Source of the DNA: CAXBCP01 sp963977005
Lineage (GTDB): Bacteria; Pseudomonadota; Alphaproteobacteria; MPNO01; UBA830
NCBI GenBank assembly: GCA_963977005.1
Contig: CAXBMQ010000021.1
Span: forward strand, 16,321-80,320
DNA length: 64,000 nucleotides
Reading direction: 5' to 3'
Both the position numbers and the translations under genes were made by a program. The notes beneath the pieces are model-generated. The model searched no databases. It was not told the origin of the DNA and saw only the letters and a list, made by a program, of their open reading frames with translations. Numbering within the stretch: the first letter of the stretch is position 1; every line of letters begins with the position of its first letter. This document shows positions 16,951 through 25,474 of the stretch, one piece after another.

Positions 16951-18095
16951 ATCTGTACCTTGGGCGCCTTGTCTTCCACGCGAATGGCAATATTGCCGTC
17001 GTTCTGTCCCATCTTGCCGACGAATAACGGCGCATTGCCGCACCGCAGGACCACGTCGCTTTGGGGGCTCGCGTTCAGCAGAACCTGCGCGCCGGGCTCG
17101 AGATTGATAACGTCGTCAAGCGACAGGGAAACTTCACCAAGCAATGCATTGATTTCCACATCGGTGCGCCACAGTTCGTTCGCCAGATGGGTTTCCCAGA
17201 TCGAATCCCGGCCGAATTTCTCACCCATGAACATCTGCAACAGAAGTTCACGGATCGGCTCGAGCGTCGCATAGGGAAGGCAAAGCTCGATTTTGCCGCC
17301 CCGGTCCTCCATATCCACGCGCAGTTTGGCGAGGATCACGGCGTTTGCCGAACGCCCGATTGTTGCGAAGCGCGGGTTTGTTTCCAGCCGGTCGAACCTG
17401 AATGTCGCCGGGCTGAGCGGATCGAAGGCAGCGCTGAGATCGTTTAGGATCACGTGCACCATGCCTTCGACCAGATTACGTTCGATCGTCGTATAGGGCC
17501 GCCCTTCAATGCGCAGCGATGCGGTTTGTTTGCGCCCCCCCAGCAAGACGTCCACGATGGAGTAGATCAGCGCCGAATCGATCGTCAACAGGCCGTAATT
17601 GTCCCATTCCTCCGCTTTGAAGACCGCCAGCATCGCCGGCAGCGGAATTGAATTCAGATAGTCGCCGAACCGGATCGAGGTAATGTTGTCGAGAGATACC
17701 TCGACGTTGTCCGATGTAAAATTCCGCAGCGACGTCGAGAGCATCCTGACCAGGCGGTCATAAACGATCTCGAGCATCGGCAGGCGCTCGTAGGAAACGA
17801 GGGTGCTGTTGATGATCGCCTTGATGCCCGACTGGGATCCGTCTTCATCCGCATCGCCGCTGAAACCGAGCAGGCTGTCAATTTCGTCCTGGTTGAGGAC
17901 GCGGGTAGACTGGATTTCTTCGTCATCGCCGCCGTCGTCCGCAAGGGCGCCCCAATCATCGGCCATGGCGTCCTGGTCGATGCTGTCGCCATCGCCGGCA
18001 TCATCGCCCGGTTCGTCATCATCGTCTCCGGCCATCGCTGCCCATTCGGCGGCGACGTCTTCGTCGTTGATCTCTTCCTGGTCGTCGTCGGCCAT
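16947..18095 (-). CDS. fliM: Flagellar motor switch protein FliM
   Basis: A 382-residue C-ring protein, longer than the usual 320-340 because of an acidic N-terminal extension of about 65 residues. The CheY-binding motif LNQDEIDSLLGF therefore sits at residues 68-79 rather than at the N-terminus. The extension contains two similar Asp-rich segments ending in EWAAMAGDD and DWGALADDG. The middle CheC-like domain and the C-terminal SpoA domain (EVSLSLDDVINLEPGAQVLL) are intact. It lies between fliL and the DUF6468 gene. Confidence 0.95.
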   Translation of the reverse strand: MADDDQEEINDEDVAAEWAAMAGDDDDEPGDDAGDGDSIDQDAMADDWGALADDGGDDEEIQSTRVLNQDEIDSLLGFSGDADEDGSQSGIKAIINSTLVSYERLPMLEIVYDRLVRMLSTSLRNFTSDNVEVSLDNITSIRFGDYLNSIPLPAMLAVFKAEEWDNYGLLTIDSALIYSIVDVLLGGRKQTASLRIEGRPYTTIERNLVEGMVHVILNDLSAAFDPLSPATFRFDRLETNPRFATIGRSANAVILAKLRVDMEDRGGKIELCLPYATLEPIRELLLQMFMGEKFGRDSIWETHLANELWRTDVEINALLGEVSLSLDDVINLEPGAQVLLNASPQSDVVLRCGNAPLFVGKMGQNDGNIAIRVEDKAPKVQI

Positions 18096-18162
18096 TACCG
18101 TGTGTTCCCCGCTTCACGTGATGTTGAGTAAGACAGTTTCGAGTGTCCCGTCGGCGAAATCC

Positions 18163-18687
18163 TCACTGGACGAGAACTTCCTTGAACAGCACGTCTTTTA
18201 CCTTTGCCGGTCGGACAGCCATGTTGATGCGGGCCAGCAATTCCTCGCGCAGCCTGTAAATACCGGCCGAACCCCGCAGGTCGTCGACACGGAGTTCGCG
18301 CAGGTAGACCTGGAAATTGTCGACAATTCGCGGACTCATCTTTTTGACGTACTCGGCATCCTGGTCGCTTGTCAGTTCAAGACTGACGTGGATCTTCAGG
18401 AATGTCGGACGCCGTGAGTTGGTGTTCAGATTCACCAGCATCTCCGGCAATTCGAAGAATACGGTCTTGGGGATCACATCCGGCGCGGTTTTCGCCGGCT
18501 CGGCGTGTTCCGCCTTGTCGGCTTTCTTATCGCCACCGCTCATCATCATGAACGCAGCGCCACCCCCGCCCAGCAAGAGAACCGGCAGCACGATGAAGAG
18601 AATCATCTTCTTGCCGCTGAATTTCTTCTTGCCGCCGATGTCGTCAAATTCCTCGTCGAAATCAGTCGCCAGTGCTTCGTCTGCCAC
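18163..18687 (-). CDS. fliL: Flagellar basal body-associated protein FliL
   Basis: A 174-residue membrane protein with a cytoplasmic N-terminus, one membrane helix (about residues 27-48, glycine-rich) and a periplasmic domain (FFELPEMLVNLNTNSRRPTF, RIVDNFQVYLRELRVDDLRG, ELLARINM) typical of FliL. FliL rings surround and stabilise the stator. It is the first gene of the fliL-fliM-DUF6468-motE operon. Confidence 0.94.
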   Translation of the reverse strand: MADEALATDFDEEFDDIGGKKKFSGKKMILFIVLPVLLLGGGGAAFMMMSGGDKKADKAEHAEPAKTAPDVIPKTVFFELPEMLVNLNTNSRRPTFLKIHVSLELTSDQDAEYVKKMSPRIVDNFQVYLRELRVDDLRGSAGIYRLREELLARINMAVRPAKVKDVLFKEVLVQ

Positions 18688-18744
18688 GATTGAGCCTCGT
18701 CATGATGTCCGGTTTTCGTCAGCAACAACCTATCGCCCGACTGG

Positions 18745-18759
18745 TTAACAAGTGGTTGA
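18745..18759. promoter_or_regulatory. CtrA-like box before fliL
   Basis: TTAA-N7-TTGA, 7 of 8 matches to the CtrA full site, beginning 58 bases upstream of the fliL start in the divergent fliL/flgF region. Confidence 0.45.
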
Positions 18760-18788
18760 ATATCCGGTGCTGATGGGAAAAAACTGCC

Positions 18789-18803
18789 GGGCAATTGATG
18801 CCG
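18789..18803. promoter_or_regulatory. GGC-N7-GCC palindrome, candidate FlbD site for flgF
   Basis: GGGC-N7-GCCG, an imperfect palindrome 84 bases upstream of the flgF sigma-54 GG element. The same motif precedes all other flagellar sigma-54 promoters here. Its identity as an FlbD (ftr-type) site is inferred. Confidence 0.45.
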
Positions 18804-18884
18804 AAACGCGGCAGCCCCGGCGCCTCCCGGCCGACGAAAACTCTAGCGCACCCCTGACACCCCCGTAATTCCGCCATCGCACGG

Positions 18885-18902
18885 TTGGCACGCTTCGTGC
18901 AT
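18885..18902 (+). promoter_or_regulatory. Sigma-54 promoter of flgF operon
   Basis: TTGGCACGCTTCGTGCAT has GG and GC exactly 10 bases apart and differs from the -24/-12 consensus TGGCACG-N4-TTGC by one base. Transcription would start near 18912, leaving a leader of about 55 bases before flgF. Confidence 0.8.
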
Positions 18903-18966
18903 GTGGGCTGGGGCACCGCTGCGCATTGCTCCGGCAGGTTCGGCGGATCGGGATTTGGGATAGAAA

Positions 18967-19695
18967 ATGGAAAACACCCTCTTCATCGCCTTGTCACGTC
19001 AGATGACGGTCCGCCGTCAACTGGAAACCGTGGCGAACAATCTGGCGAACGCAAATACCGCGGGCTTCAAGTCCGAAAAGCTGATGTTTGTCGAATATCT
19101 GTCGAAGTCCGACAACGGCAAGTCGCAGATGCATTTCGTGCAGGACCTGGCGAGTGCGCGAAACCACAATCCCGGGAAATATGACAAAACCGGCAATGCA
19201 TTCGACATGGCGATCGAAGGTCCGGGGTTTTTCGTCGTCGAAAATCCCAAGGGAGAACAACGCTATACCCGGGACGGACAGTTTCGTCTGAGTCAGGAAG
19301 GAACCTTGATCAACCGCAACGGCCTGACCGTGCTGGGAGAGGGCGATGCACCGATCGTATTTCAGCCGAACGATGTCGATATTTCCGTCAACGCCGACGG
19401 GACCGTCAGCGCCGGAGACCAGGTTCGCGGGCGGCTGAAAGTCGTCGAGTTCGAAAACCCCTACAAGATGAAGAAGGCCGAGGGGAACCTGTACAAATCC
19501 GACGTGGAACCCGACGCACCCACGAAATCATCGGTGGTCCAGGGGATGATCGAAGGGTCGAACGTGCAGCCGATCCTCGAAATTACAGAAATGATGCACG
19601 CCATGCGGAGCTACCAGCACGCAGGCAAACTGATCGAAAGCGAGCATGAGCGCCAGCGCCGCGCGATTGACCGCCTCACCAGAGAAGCTTCTTAA
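18967..19695 (+). CDS. flgF: Flagellar rod protein FlgF
   Basis: A 242-residue axial protein with the N-terminal motif VANNLANANTAGFKSEKLMF, the central beta domain (FDMAIEGPGFFVVENPKGEQ) and the C-terminal helix EITEMMHAMRSYQHAGKLIE. FlgF forms part of the proximal rod. It is the first gene of flgF-flgG-flgA-flgH, downstream of a sigma-54 promoter. Confidence 0.96.
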   Translation: MENTLFIALSRQMTVRRQLETVANNLANANTAGFKSEKLMFVEYLSKSDNGKSQMHFVQDLASARNHNPGKYDKTGNAFDMAIEGPGFFVVENPKGEQRYTRDGQFRLSQEGTLINRNGLTVLGEGDAPIVFQPNDVDISVNADGTVSAGDQVRGRLKVVEFENPYKMKKAEGNLYKSDVEPDAPTKSSVVQGMIEGSNVQPILEITEMMHAMRSYQHAGKLIESEHERQRRAIDRLTREAS

Positions 19696-19710
19696 AGGGC
19701 AGATAATACC

Positions 19711-20496
19711 ATGAGTGCACTTGATATCGCCGCAACGGGCATGCTCGCGCAGCAGCACAACGTCGAAGTAACGTCGAATAACCTGGCCAACATGAATACG
19801 ACCGGGTTCAAGCGTCAGCGCGCCGAGTTTCAGGATCTGATCTATCAGGATCTCGTCCGCGTGGGCTCTACCTCGTCGGATGCCGGCACGATCGTGCCTT
19901 CGGGTATCCAGCTCGGTGTCGGCGTCAAGCTTTCGGCAGTATATCGCATCATGCAGCAGGGCAATATCGCGTCTACCGGGAACACCTATGACATAGCGAT
20001 ACAGGGTAAAGGCATGTTGGCGGTCGAACTGCCGAACGGAGATGCGGCCTATACCCGCGCCGGCTCCCTCCAACTCAGCCCCGAAGGCCAGATCGTGACG
20101 ACGGATGGTTACCCGGTCCAGCCTGGCCTGACAGTGCCGCAGGACGCGATCGGCGTCACAATCAACTCCAGTGGCGAGGTACTCGCGACCATTGCCGGAC
20201 AGATTGTGCCGACAAATGTTGGTCAGCTCACGCTCGTATCCTTTGCGAATGAAGGCGGCCTCGAGGCCATGGGCGACAACCTGTTCATCGAAACCGCCGC
20301 ATCAGGCGCGCCGATCGAAGGGACCCCTGGCCAGGACGGCTTCGGCACGATCCTGCAGGGATACGTAGAGACATCGAACGTGAATTCCGTCGAGGAGATC
20401 ACCAACCTGATCACAGCCCAGCGTGCATACGAGATGCTCGCCAAGGTGATTCAGACATCGGATGAAATGTCCGCAACCACATCGCAACTGAGCTAG
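19711..20496 (+). CDS. flgG: Flagellar distal rod protein FlgG
   Basis: A 261-residue protein, the standard FlgG length. It has the axial motif TSNNLANMNTTGFKRQRAEF, the family segment YDIAIQGKGMLAVELPNGDA and the C-terminal EEITNLITAQRAYEMLAKVI. FlgG builds the distal rod that passes through the P and L rings. It follows flgF by 15 bases. Confidence 0.97.
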   Translation: MSALDIAATGMLAQQHNVEVTSNNLANMNTTGFKRQRAEFQDLIYQDLVRVGSTSSDAGTIVPSGIQLGVGVKLSAVYRIMQQGNIASTGNTYDIAIQGKGMLAVELPNGDAAYTRAGSLQLSPEGQIVTTDGYPVQPGLTVPQDAIGVTINSSGEVLATIAGQIVPTNVGQLTLVSFANEGGLEAMGDNLFIETAASGAPIEGTPGQDGFGTILQGYVETSNVNSVEEITNLITAQRAYEMLAKVIQTSDEMSATTSQLS

Positions 20497-20513
20497 TTGA
20501 AACGGGGTTCGTT

Positions 20514-21455
20514 ATGCATTTTTTCATTCTCACCATTATCGCTGCGGCTATCGCATTCGCCGGGTTTGCGCCCGCCTATGCACAGGTCAGCCTGCGGGCA
20601 ACCGTCGCTGTCGATACGCCTGAAATTACGGCCCGGGACGTCTTTCCCGGAACGCAGAGCGAGGCGGTAATCGCCAAAACGCCGGTCCCTGGCCGGCGAC
20701 TGGTGCTGGATGCCTACACCCTGCAGCGGATTGCCAAGCGCCACAATATCCCCTGGCGCGCGCGCACCCGGTTCGAACAAAGCGTGGTGACACGGCAGAG
20801 CCGGGTTCTGAGCACCGCAGAGATTGAAACGACGCTGCGCCGATCGCTGATCCGGCAGGGGCTCTCCGACGACCGCCAGGTCGAACTGACGAACCGCTCT
20901 CTCAACATCCGGGTGGCGACCAGTATGTCGCGTCCCTACCATATCGAAAATCCTGTGATTGATAGCCGCAGCGGCCGCGTCTCTGCATTTCTGTCGGTCG
21001 GAACAGAAACCGGCGAAACCCTAAAATACCGGCTCGACGGTTTTACCTATTCGGTGATCGAAATTCCCGTACCGAACCGGCGTGTGCGCCGTGGCGAAGT
21101 CATCCAGGCCGGCGATGTAATCTGGAAAAAGATCCGCAAGGACGATGTCGGCCGCAACGTCGTACGTGACCGGGAGACCGTCGTCGGCCAGGCGGCCCGC
21201 AGATACCTTGCGGCCAACCGGGCAATGATGATCGACGACCTTGAGGCCCCCAAGCTGGTTCGCAAGGGCTCTCTCGTCACAATCCACCTGGAAACGTCAA
21301 ACCTGCGGCTGACCGCGAAGGCCAGGGCGAGCGAGGACGGCGCTTTGAATCAGACAATTCGGGTTGTGAACGTCCGCAGCAGGAAAACCGTGGAAGCGAT
21401 CGTCCGCAGCCCGTCGAAAGTCGTCATTCCGACCGAAACCATCGTCACCAACTGA
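20514..21455 (+). CDS. flgA: Flagella basal body P-ring formation protein FlgA
   Basis: A 313-residue periplasmic chaperone with a Sec signal peptide (residues 1-23, ending AYAQ). The C-terminal half has the SAF-type region of FlgA: RVRRGEVIQAGDVIWKKI, VVGQAARRYLAANRAMMIDD, and the final QTIRVVNVRSRKTVEAIVRS. FlgA helps FlgI polymerise into the P ring. The protein is longer than the roughly 220-residue enteric form, as in other alphaproteobacteria. Confidence 0.94.
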   Translation: MHFFILTIIAAAIAFAGFAPAYAQVSLRATVAVDTPEITARDVFPGTQSEAVIAKTPVPGRRLVLDAYTLQRIAKRHNIPWRARTRFEQSVVTRQSRVLSTAEIETTLRRSLIRQGLSDDRQVELTNRSLNIRVATSMSRPYHIENPVIDSRSGRVSAFLSVGTETGETLKYRLDGFTYSVIEIPVPNRRVRRGEVIQAGDVIWKKIRKDDVGRNVVRDRETVVGQAARRYLAANRAMMIDDLEAPKLVRKGSLVTIHLETSNLRLTAKARASEDGALNQTIRVVNVRSRKTVEAIVRSPSKVVIPTETIVTN

Positions 21456-21460
21456 CCCGG

Positions 21461-22219
21461 ATGTATGAATTCATGAACACTCTCAAAACTATTCTCTCAT
21501 GCGCGGCACTGGGTCTGGTTATTTCCGGCTGCACTGTTGTCGACAGGCTGGCCTCTGTTGGACAGAAACCCAAGCTCACTGCTGTACAGAATCCTGTTCA
21601 GAACCCGAACTACCGGCCGGTATCGCTCCCGATGCCGACCCAGCGACCCGACGTTCGCCACGCAAATTCGCTGTGGCGCGCTGGGGCGCGGCAGTTCTTC
21701 AAAGATCAACGTGCGGCAGGTGTCGGCGACATCCTGACGGTCATGATCGCTATCTCCGACAATGCAACCATCGCCAATAAGACGACCCGAACGCGGACGA
21801 ATACCGAAGACGCCTCGGCCAACAGTTTTCTCGGGTATGAAGCAACGCTCAACCGCCTGCTCCCGACCAATATCAGCCCCGGCTCGCTGGTCGACCTGGA
21901 CAGCTCGAACAAGACCGAAGGAGACGGCAACATCACCCGAGGCGAGACAATCAACCTGAAAGTCGCTGCGGTCGTTACCCAGCGTCTCCCCAACGGCAAC
22001 CTGGCGCTGCACGGCCGCCAGGAAATTCAGGTCAATTACGAGGTCCGGGAACTGCAGATTGCGGGGGTCATCCGTCCCGAAGATATCGGGTCGGACAACA
22101 CGATCTCTTACGAAAAGATCGCCGAAGCCCGCATAGCGTATGGCGGCAGAGGCCAGATTACCGATATCCAGCAGCCGCGATACGGGCAGCAGATATTCGA
22201 CATTCTATTCCCCTTCTGA
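21461..22219 (+). CDS. flgH: Flagellar L-ring lipoprotein FlgH
   Basis: A 252-residue outer-membrane lipoprotein. The signal peptide ends in the lipobox VISGC, with the modified Cys at about residue 24. The L-ring signature GDILTVMIAISDNATIANKT and C-terminal IRPEDIGSDNTISYEKIAEA are intact. The ATG at 21473, four codons downstream, is an equally plausible start since neither has a clear ribosome site. It ends the flgF operon, followed by a terminator. Confidence 0.95.
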   Translation: MYEFMNTLKTILSCAALGLVISGCTVVDRLASVGQKPKLTAVQNPVQNPNYRPVSLPMPTQRPDVRHANSLWRAGARQFFKDQRAAGVGDILTVMIAISDNATIANKTTRTRTNTEDASANSFLGYEATLNRLLPTNISPGSLVDLDSSNKTEGDGNITRGETINLKVAAVVTQRLPNGNLALHGRQEIQVNYEVRELQIAGVIRPEDIGSDNTISYEKIAEARIAYGGRGQITDIQQPRYGQQIFDILFPF

Positions 22220-22250
22220 GCGCCCGGGGCGAAAACGACGAATACCTACG

Positions 22251-22286
22251 AAAAACGGCCTGCCGGCACAGGGCAGGCCGTTTTTT
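22251..22286. terminator. Rho-independent terminator after flgH
   Basis: A 13-pair stem (AAAACGGCCTGCC pairing with GGCAGGCCGTTTT) with a 7-base loop, followed by further T residues. The A-run before the stem means it could also stop the opposing dksA transcript. Confidence 0.9.
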
Positions 22287-22353
22287 CCATCTATCCGCAG
22301 GGACAAGGAGCCGCCGGAAAGGCGGTGTCCCGCATAGCGTAACCCGCTACCCG

Positions 22354-22770
22354 TCAAACGTCTCTCTGGGTTTTTTCCATTTTCTCGTGACGCTCCTGCG
22401 CCTCCAGGCTGAGCGTCGCGACCGGCCGCGCTTCAAGTCGCTGGACACCGATCGGGTCACCGGTCTCGCTGCAATATCCGTATGTTCCGTCTTCTATTCG
22501 CCTGAGCGCCTCATCGATCTTCAGCACCAGCTTGCGGGCGCGATCCCGGGTCCGCAACTCGAGATTTCGACCCGTTTCCGCCGATGCCCGGTCTCCGAGG
22601 TCGGCCGATTTTGCCGTATCCTGCTGCAGATGCTGCAAAGTTGTGTCCGCGTCGTGCAGCAATTCATCCTTCCACGCAGAGAGCTTCTGGCGGAAGTATT
22701 CAAGCATCACTTCGCTCATATACGACTCGTCGCCCGACGGCCGGTAGCCTGGAGGAATTGTAGATGTCAT
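22354..22770 (-). CDS. dksA: DksA/TraR family RNA polymerase-binding protein
   Basis: A 138-residue protein with the DksA coiled coil (about residues 25-95) and the C-terminal region GTYGYCSETGDPIGVQRLEA. Only one of the four zinc-finger cysteines remains, as in the single-Cys DksA type known in some alphaproteobacteria, so it likely folds without zinc. DksA works with ppGpp at RNA polymerase to adjust transcription to nutrient state. It lies between the flgH terminator and fliX on the minus strand and may be read from the fliX promoter. Confidence 0.88.
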   Translation of the reverse strand: MTSTIPPGYRPSGDESYMSEVMLEYFRQKLSAWKDELLHDADTTLQHLQQDTAKSADLGDRASAETGRNLELRTRDRARKLVLKIDEALRRIEDGTYGYCSETGDPIGVQRLEARPVATLSLEAQERHEKMEKTQRDV

Positions 22771-22858
22771 GTCAGTTCATAATCCGCAAAAGCGGGCGGA
22801 TTATATGGTTGGCTCCGGCGCGCGCGCAAGCCCGTCGCTGCAATTCAGATGCCCGGAT

Positions 22859-23275
22859 TCAAGCCATCTGACCGAGTTTGGCGAGTTCCACTGCCGCCCG
22901 AAGCTCGATCTCTTCAAGAATCTCCGTGAGACGGGGATCGGTGAAGGTCTGGCGCTGCTGGCGTACCTGAGAAAGCAGGTTTGCGAGCGTCTGCGGATTT
23001 ACACGGCCGGTGAGCAAACCGTGTCTGATTTCGTCGAGCCGGTCCAGAATGGCTTCCCCCCGCTCCCGCTCTTCGCGACTCCCGCGGCCATCTTCATCGA
23101 CTTCCTGGAGCGCGAGGATGCCGTCGATCGTCCCCGCCGGCCCGGCCGGCGCGGTCGTGGCCGGCGGCCGTGTGCCGGACAGTTCGCTCGCGAACTTTGC
23201 CCCGGACCCGGCTTTGGACTGATCGCGCCGGCGAATGGTATTGCTCTGAACAGGTTGTGCGCCGGCGATTTTCAT
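22859..23275 (-). CDS. fliX: Flagellar assembly regulator FliX
   Basis: A 138-residue protein matching FliX of Caulobacter-type bacteria, best seen in the C-terminal segment LTEILEEIELRAAVELAKLG. FliX binds FlbD and couples early basal-body assembly to FlbD activity at sigma-54 promoters. The N-terminal 60 residues are Pro/Ala-rich and variable. Its partner flbD is in this window (54866). A perfect CtrA box lies 64 bases upstream of its start. Confidence 0.88.
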   Translation of the reverse strand: MKIAGAQPVQSNTIRRRDQSKAGSGAKFASELSGTRPPATTAPAGPAGTIDGILALQEVDEDGRGSREERERGEAILDRLDEIRHGLLTGRVNPQTLANLLSQVRQQRQTFTDPRLTEILEEIELRAAVELAKLGQMA

Positions 23276-23338
23276 TACGAATTTCCGTCAACATTTCCGG
23301 GCGATAATTCCGGTCTCAGAAGCCTGCACCATTTTCGG

Positions 23339-23353
23339 TTAAGAACCGGTTAA
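23339..23353. promoter_or_regulatory. Perfect CtrA box before fliX
   Basis: TTAAGAACCGGTTAA is an exact TTAA-N7-TTAA, the CtrA full-site consensus. It begins 64 bases upstream of fliX and is also upstream of the flgI sigma-54 promoter. Confidence 0.6.
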
Positions 23354-23378
23354 GGAGGGCAACACCTGCCGGTCCGGG

Positions 23379-23393
23379 CGGAAATTTTTGCCG
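23379..23393. promoter_or_regulatory. GGC-N7-GCC-like palindrome, candidate FlbD site for flgI
   Basis: CGGA-N7-GCCG with an AT-rich centre, one base off the motif shared by the other flagellar sigma-54 promoters, about 75 bases upstream of the flgI -24 element. Confidence 0.4.
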
Positions 23394-23465
23394 GTCACGA
23401 CCATTCACGGACAACAGCCGGAATATTTTGTTCATATATTTCAACGGATTGGCAATCCTCCGTAA

Positions 23466-23483
23466 CTGGCACGGATTTCGCTA
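23466..23483 (+). promoter_or_regulatory. Sigma-54 promoter of flgI operon
   Basis: CTGGCACGGATTTCGCTA has GG and GC separated by exactly 10 bases and one mismatch to the consensus. Predicted start near 23493, 25 bases before the flgI ATG. Confidence 0.78.
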
Positions 23484-23517
23484 GGAGAGGTACGTTCGAA
23501 CACTATTGGTAATATAA

Positions 23518-24684
23518 ATGACCCTTCGCCCACGCTCCCTTTTCTCGGCATACCGATCAGGTTTGCAGCGCGCCGTTTTCGGCTTTGGCGCCGCAATACT
23601 CAGCCTCGCCGTTCTGACCGGTGCGACGGGTGCATCAGCGCAATCCCGTATCAAGGACGTCGCCGATTTCGAAGGCGTTCGGGAAAACCTTCTCGTCGGG
23701 TACGGGTTGGTCGTGGGTCTGAACGGTTCGGGCGACACGCTCACGAATTCCGCATTCACCAAACACAGCCTTGTCGGCATGCTGGAGCGTCTCGGCATCA
23801 ATACCCGCAACGACAGCCTTAAGACGGCAAATGTCGCGGCGGTAATGGTCACCTCAACCCTGCCGCCCTTCGCGGGTCAGGGAACCCGCATCGATGTCAC
23901 GGTATCGGCCCTGGGAGATGCCAAAAGTCTTCTCGGCGGAACCCTGCTGGTCACACCGATGGTCGGCGCGGACGGAGAAGTGTATTCCGTCGCCCAGGGC
24001 CAGCTGGCCGTCGGCGGATTCTCCGCACAGGGGAATGCCGGAAGCGTTACCAAGGGGGTGCCGACCAGCGGACGCATTCCAAATGGCGGCATCGTAGAGC
24101 GCGAACTGCATTTCGATATGTCCCGCTTGTCGGACATCCGGATTTCGCTGCGCAATCCGGATCTGACAACCGCTCGCCGGATATCCCAGGCCATTAACGG
24201 CTTTCTGAAACTCGACGCTTCCTATTCCGTCGATCCGGGGACCGTGAAACTTACCGTGCCGGAGGCATATCCGGGCGGGCCGGTCGCGTTGCTCACGGAT
24301 ATCGAACAGTTGCGGATTCGCCCTGACCAGGTCGCCCGTGTCGTCATCGACGAACAATCGGGTGTGATCGTCATGGGCGAAAACGTGCGGATCAGCACCG
24401 TGGCGATCGCGCAGGGCAATCTGACGATCCGCATCACCGAAACCCCGCAGGTTTCCCAGCCGAATCCATTCGCCAATACGGGAACGACCCAGACCGTCGA
24501 CCGGACAACCATCGAAATCGATGAAGACAAGGACAAGAAGATGGCCGTCCTGCCGAGCAGTGTCAGCCTTCAGGAACTGGTGAACGGGCTGAACGCACTT
24601 GGCGTGGGGCCCCGCGACATGATCACAATTCTGCAAACCATCAAGGCCTCCGGCGCATTGCAGGCCGAGATAGAGGTGATGTAA
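23518..24684 (+). CDS. flgI: Flagellar P-ring protein FlgI
   Basis: A 388-residue periplasmic protein with a Sec signal peptide ending around GASAQ (residue 42; a long N-region precedes the hydrophobic core). The mature start RIKDVADFEGVRENLLVGYG and the segments NVAAVMVTSTLPPFAGQGTR and LQELVNGLNALGVGPRDMIT are canonical for FlgI. It forms the P ring around the rod. It heads flgI-flgJ-flgN-flgK-flgL, with fliW probably cotranscribed. Confidence 0.96.
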   Translation: MTLRPRSLFSAYRSGLQRAVFGFGAAILSLAVLTGATGASAQSRIKDVADFEGVRENLLVGYGLVVGLNGSGDTLTNSAFTKHSLVGMLERLGINTRNDSLKTANVAAVMVTSTLPPFAGQGTRIDVTVSALGDAKSLLGGTLLVTPMVGADGEVYSVAQGQLAVGGFSAQGNAGSVTKGVPTSGRIPNGGIVERELHFDMSRLSDIRISLRNPDLTTARRISQAINGFLKLDASYSVDPGTVKLTVPEAYPGGPVALLTDIEQLRIRPDQVARVVIDEQSGVIVMGENVRISTVAIAQGNLTIRITETPQVSQPNPFANTGTTQTVDRTTIEIDEDKDKKMAVLPSSVSLQELVNGLNALGVGPRDMITILQTIKASGALQAEIEVM

Positions 24685-25019
24685 TGGAAAATTTGACGGG
24701 CATCGTGCAAAGCCCCGCAGAAGCGCTATCGCAGACGGCAAAAGCGCCCAAGTTCTCCAAGGATATGAGCCCGGAGAAAATCCGGGAATCGGCGGAAGAG
24801 TTCGAATCTTTTTTCCTGTCTCAGTTTCTGAGCCAGATGTTCAAGGGGATCAAAACCGATGGCCCCTTCGGCGGCGGACATGGCGAATCCATGTACCGCG
24901 AAATGCAGTTCCAGGAATACGCAAAGGCGATCGCGAGTAACGGCGGTGTCGGTATCGCCGACTCCATCGTTCGCGAACTTATCAACACCCAGGAAGTTCC
25001 AAAAGGAGCCGCCAAATGA
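24684..25019 (+). CDS. flgJ: Rod-binding protein, FlgJ N-terminal type
   Basis: A 111-residue protein with the rod-binding domain only (EEFESFFLSQFLSQMFKGIK, MYREMQFQEYAKAIASNGGV). The muramidase half found in enteric FlgJ is absent, as in other alphaproteobacteria, so wall hydrolysis for rod passage must come from another enzyme. The ATG shares one base with the flgI stop, and the end overlaps the next gene by four bases. Confidence 0.93.
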   Translation: MENLTGIVQSPAEALSQTAKAPKFSKDMSPEKIRESAEEFESFFLSQFLSQMFKGIKTDGPFGGGHGESMYREMQFQEYAKAIASNGGVGIADSIVRELINTQEVPKGAAK

Positions 25020-25462
25020 GCAACTCCCTCAAAGTCGAAGCGCTGATTCATATAGCGAGCCGGCTTATTTCGGTTCTGGAGCGTGAAGTCGAGCTGCTTC
25101 GGCAAATGAAATCGAGTGACGTCGCCGGCCTGCAGTCTGAAAAAATGCAGCTTGTCGTCGCGTATGAGGACCACATTCGCGCGCTGTCGGCAGCGCCGGA
25201 AATGCTGGATGAAATCGGGCCTGCACTTCAGGACGAATTTGCAACCGTCGCCGAACGGTTTGACGCCGCGATGACCGAAAACCGCCGGGCGCTGACCGCA
25301 GCGCACGAGGCCCAGGACCGCTTTCTGAAGGCGGTCGTCAAAGCCGCCCAGGAAAAGAAGGATACCTTCAACCCCTATTCGCCTCAGGGCACCGTCGTTG
25401 CCGGCGGTAAACCCAAAGGCGCGCCGAATTCGCTGTCCCTTACGCTGAACTCTCATATCTAG
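25016..25462 (+). CDS. flgN: FlgN-like export chaperone for hook-filament junction proteins
   Basis: A 148-residue, almost entirely helical protein with the FlgN-type N-terminus (LISVLEREVELLRQMKSSDV, then LQSEKMQLVVAYEDHIRAL) and a short disordered C-terminal tail (GGKPKGAPNSLSLT). FlgN chaperones FlgK and FlgL; both follow immediately. The start overlaps the flgJ stop (ATGA). Confidence 0.8.
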   Translation: MSNSLKVEALIHIASRLISVLEREVELLRQMKSSDVAGLQSEKMQLVVAYEDHIRALSAAPEMLDEIGPALQDEFATVAERFDAAMTENRRALTAAHEAQDRFLKAVVKAAQEKKDTFNPYSPQGTVVAGGKPKGAPNSLSLTLNSHI

Positions 25463-25474
25463 GGTCCCTGCGTC

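Noticed and set aside
23448..23465. Second sigma-54-like element (ATTGGCAATCC) before flgI
   Set aside because: No GC lies 10 bases after its GG; the element at 23466 fits properly.
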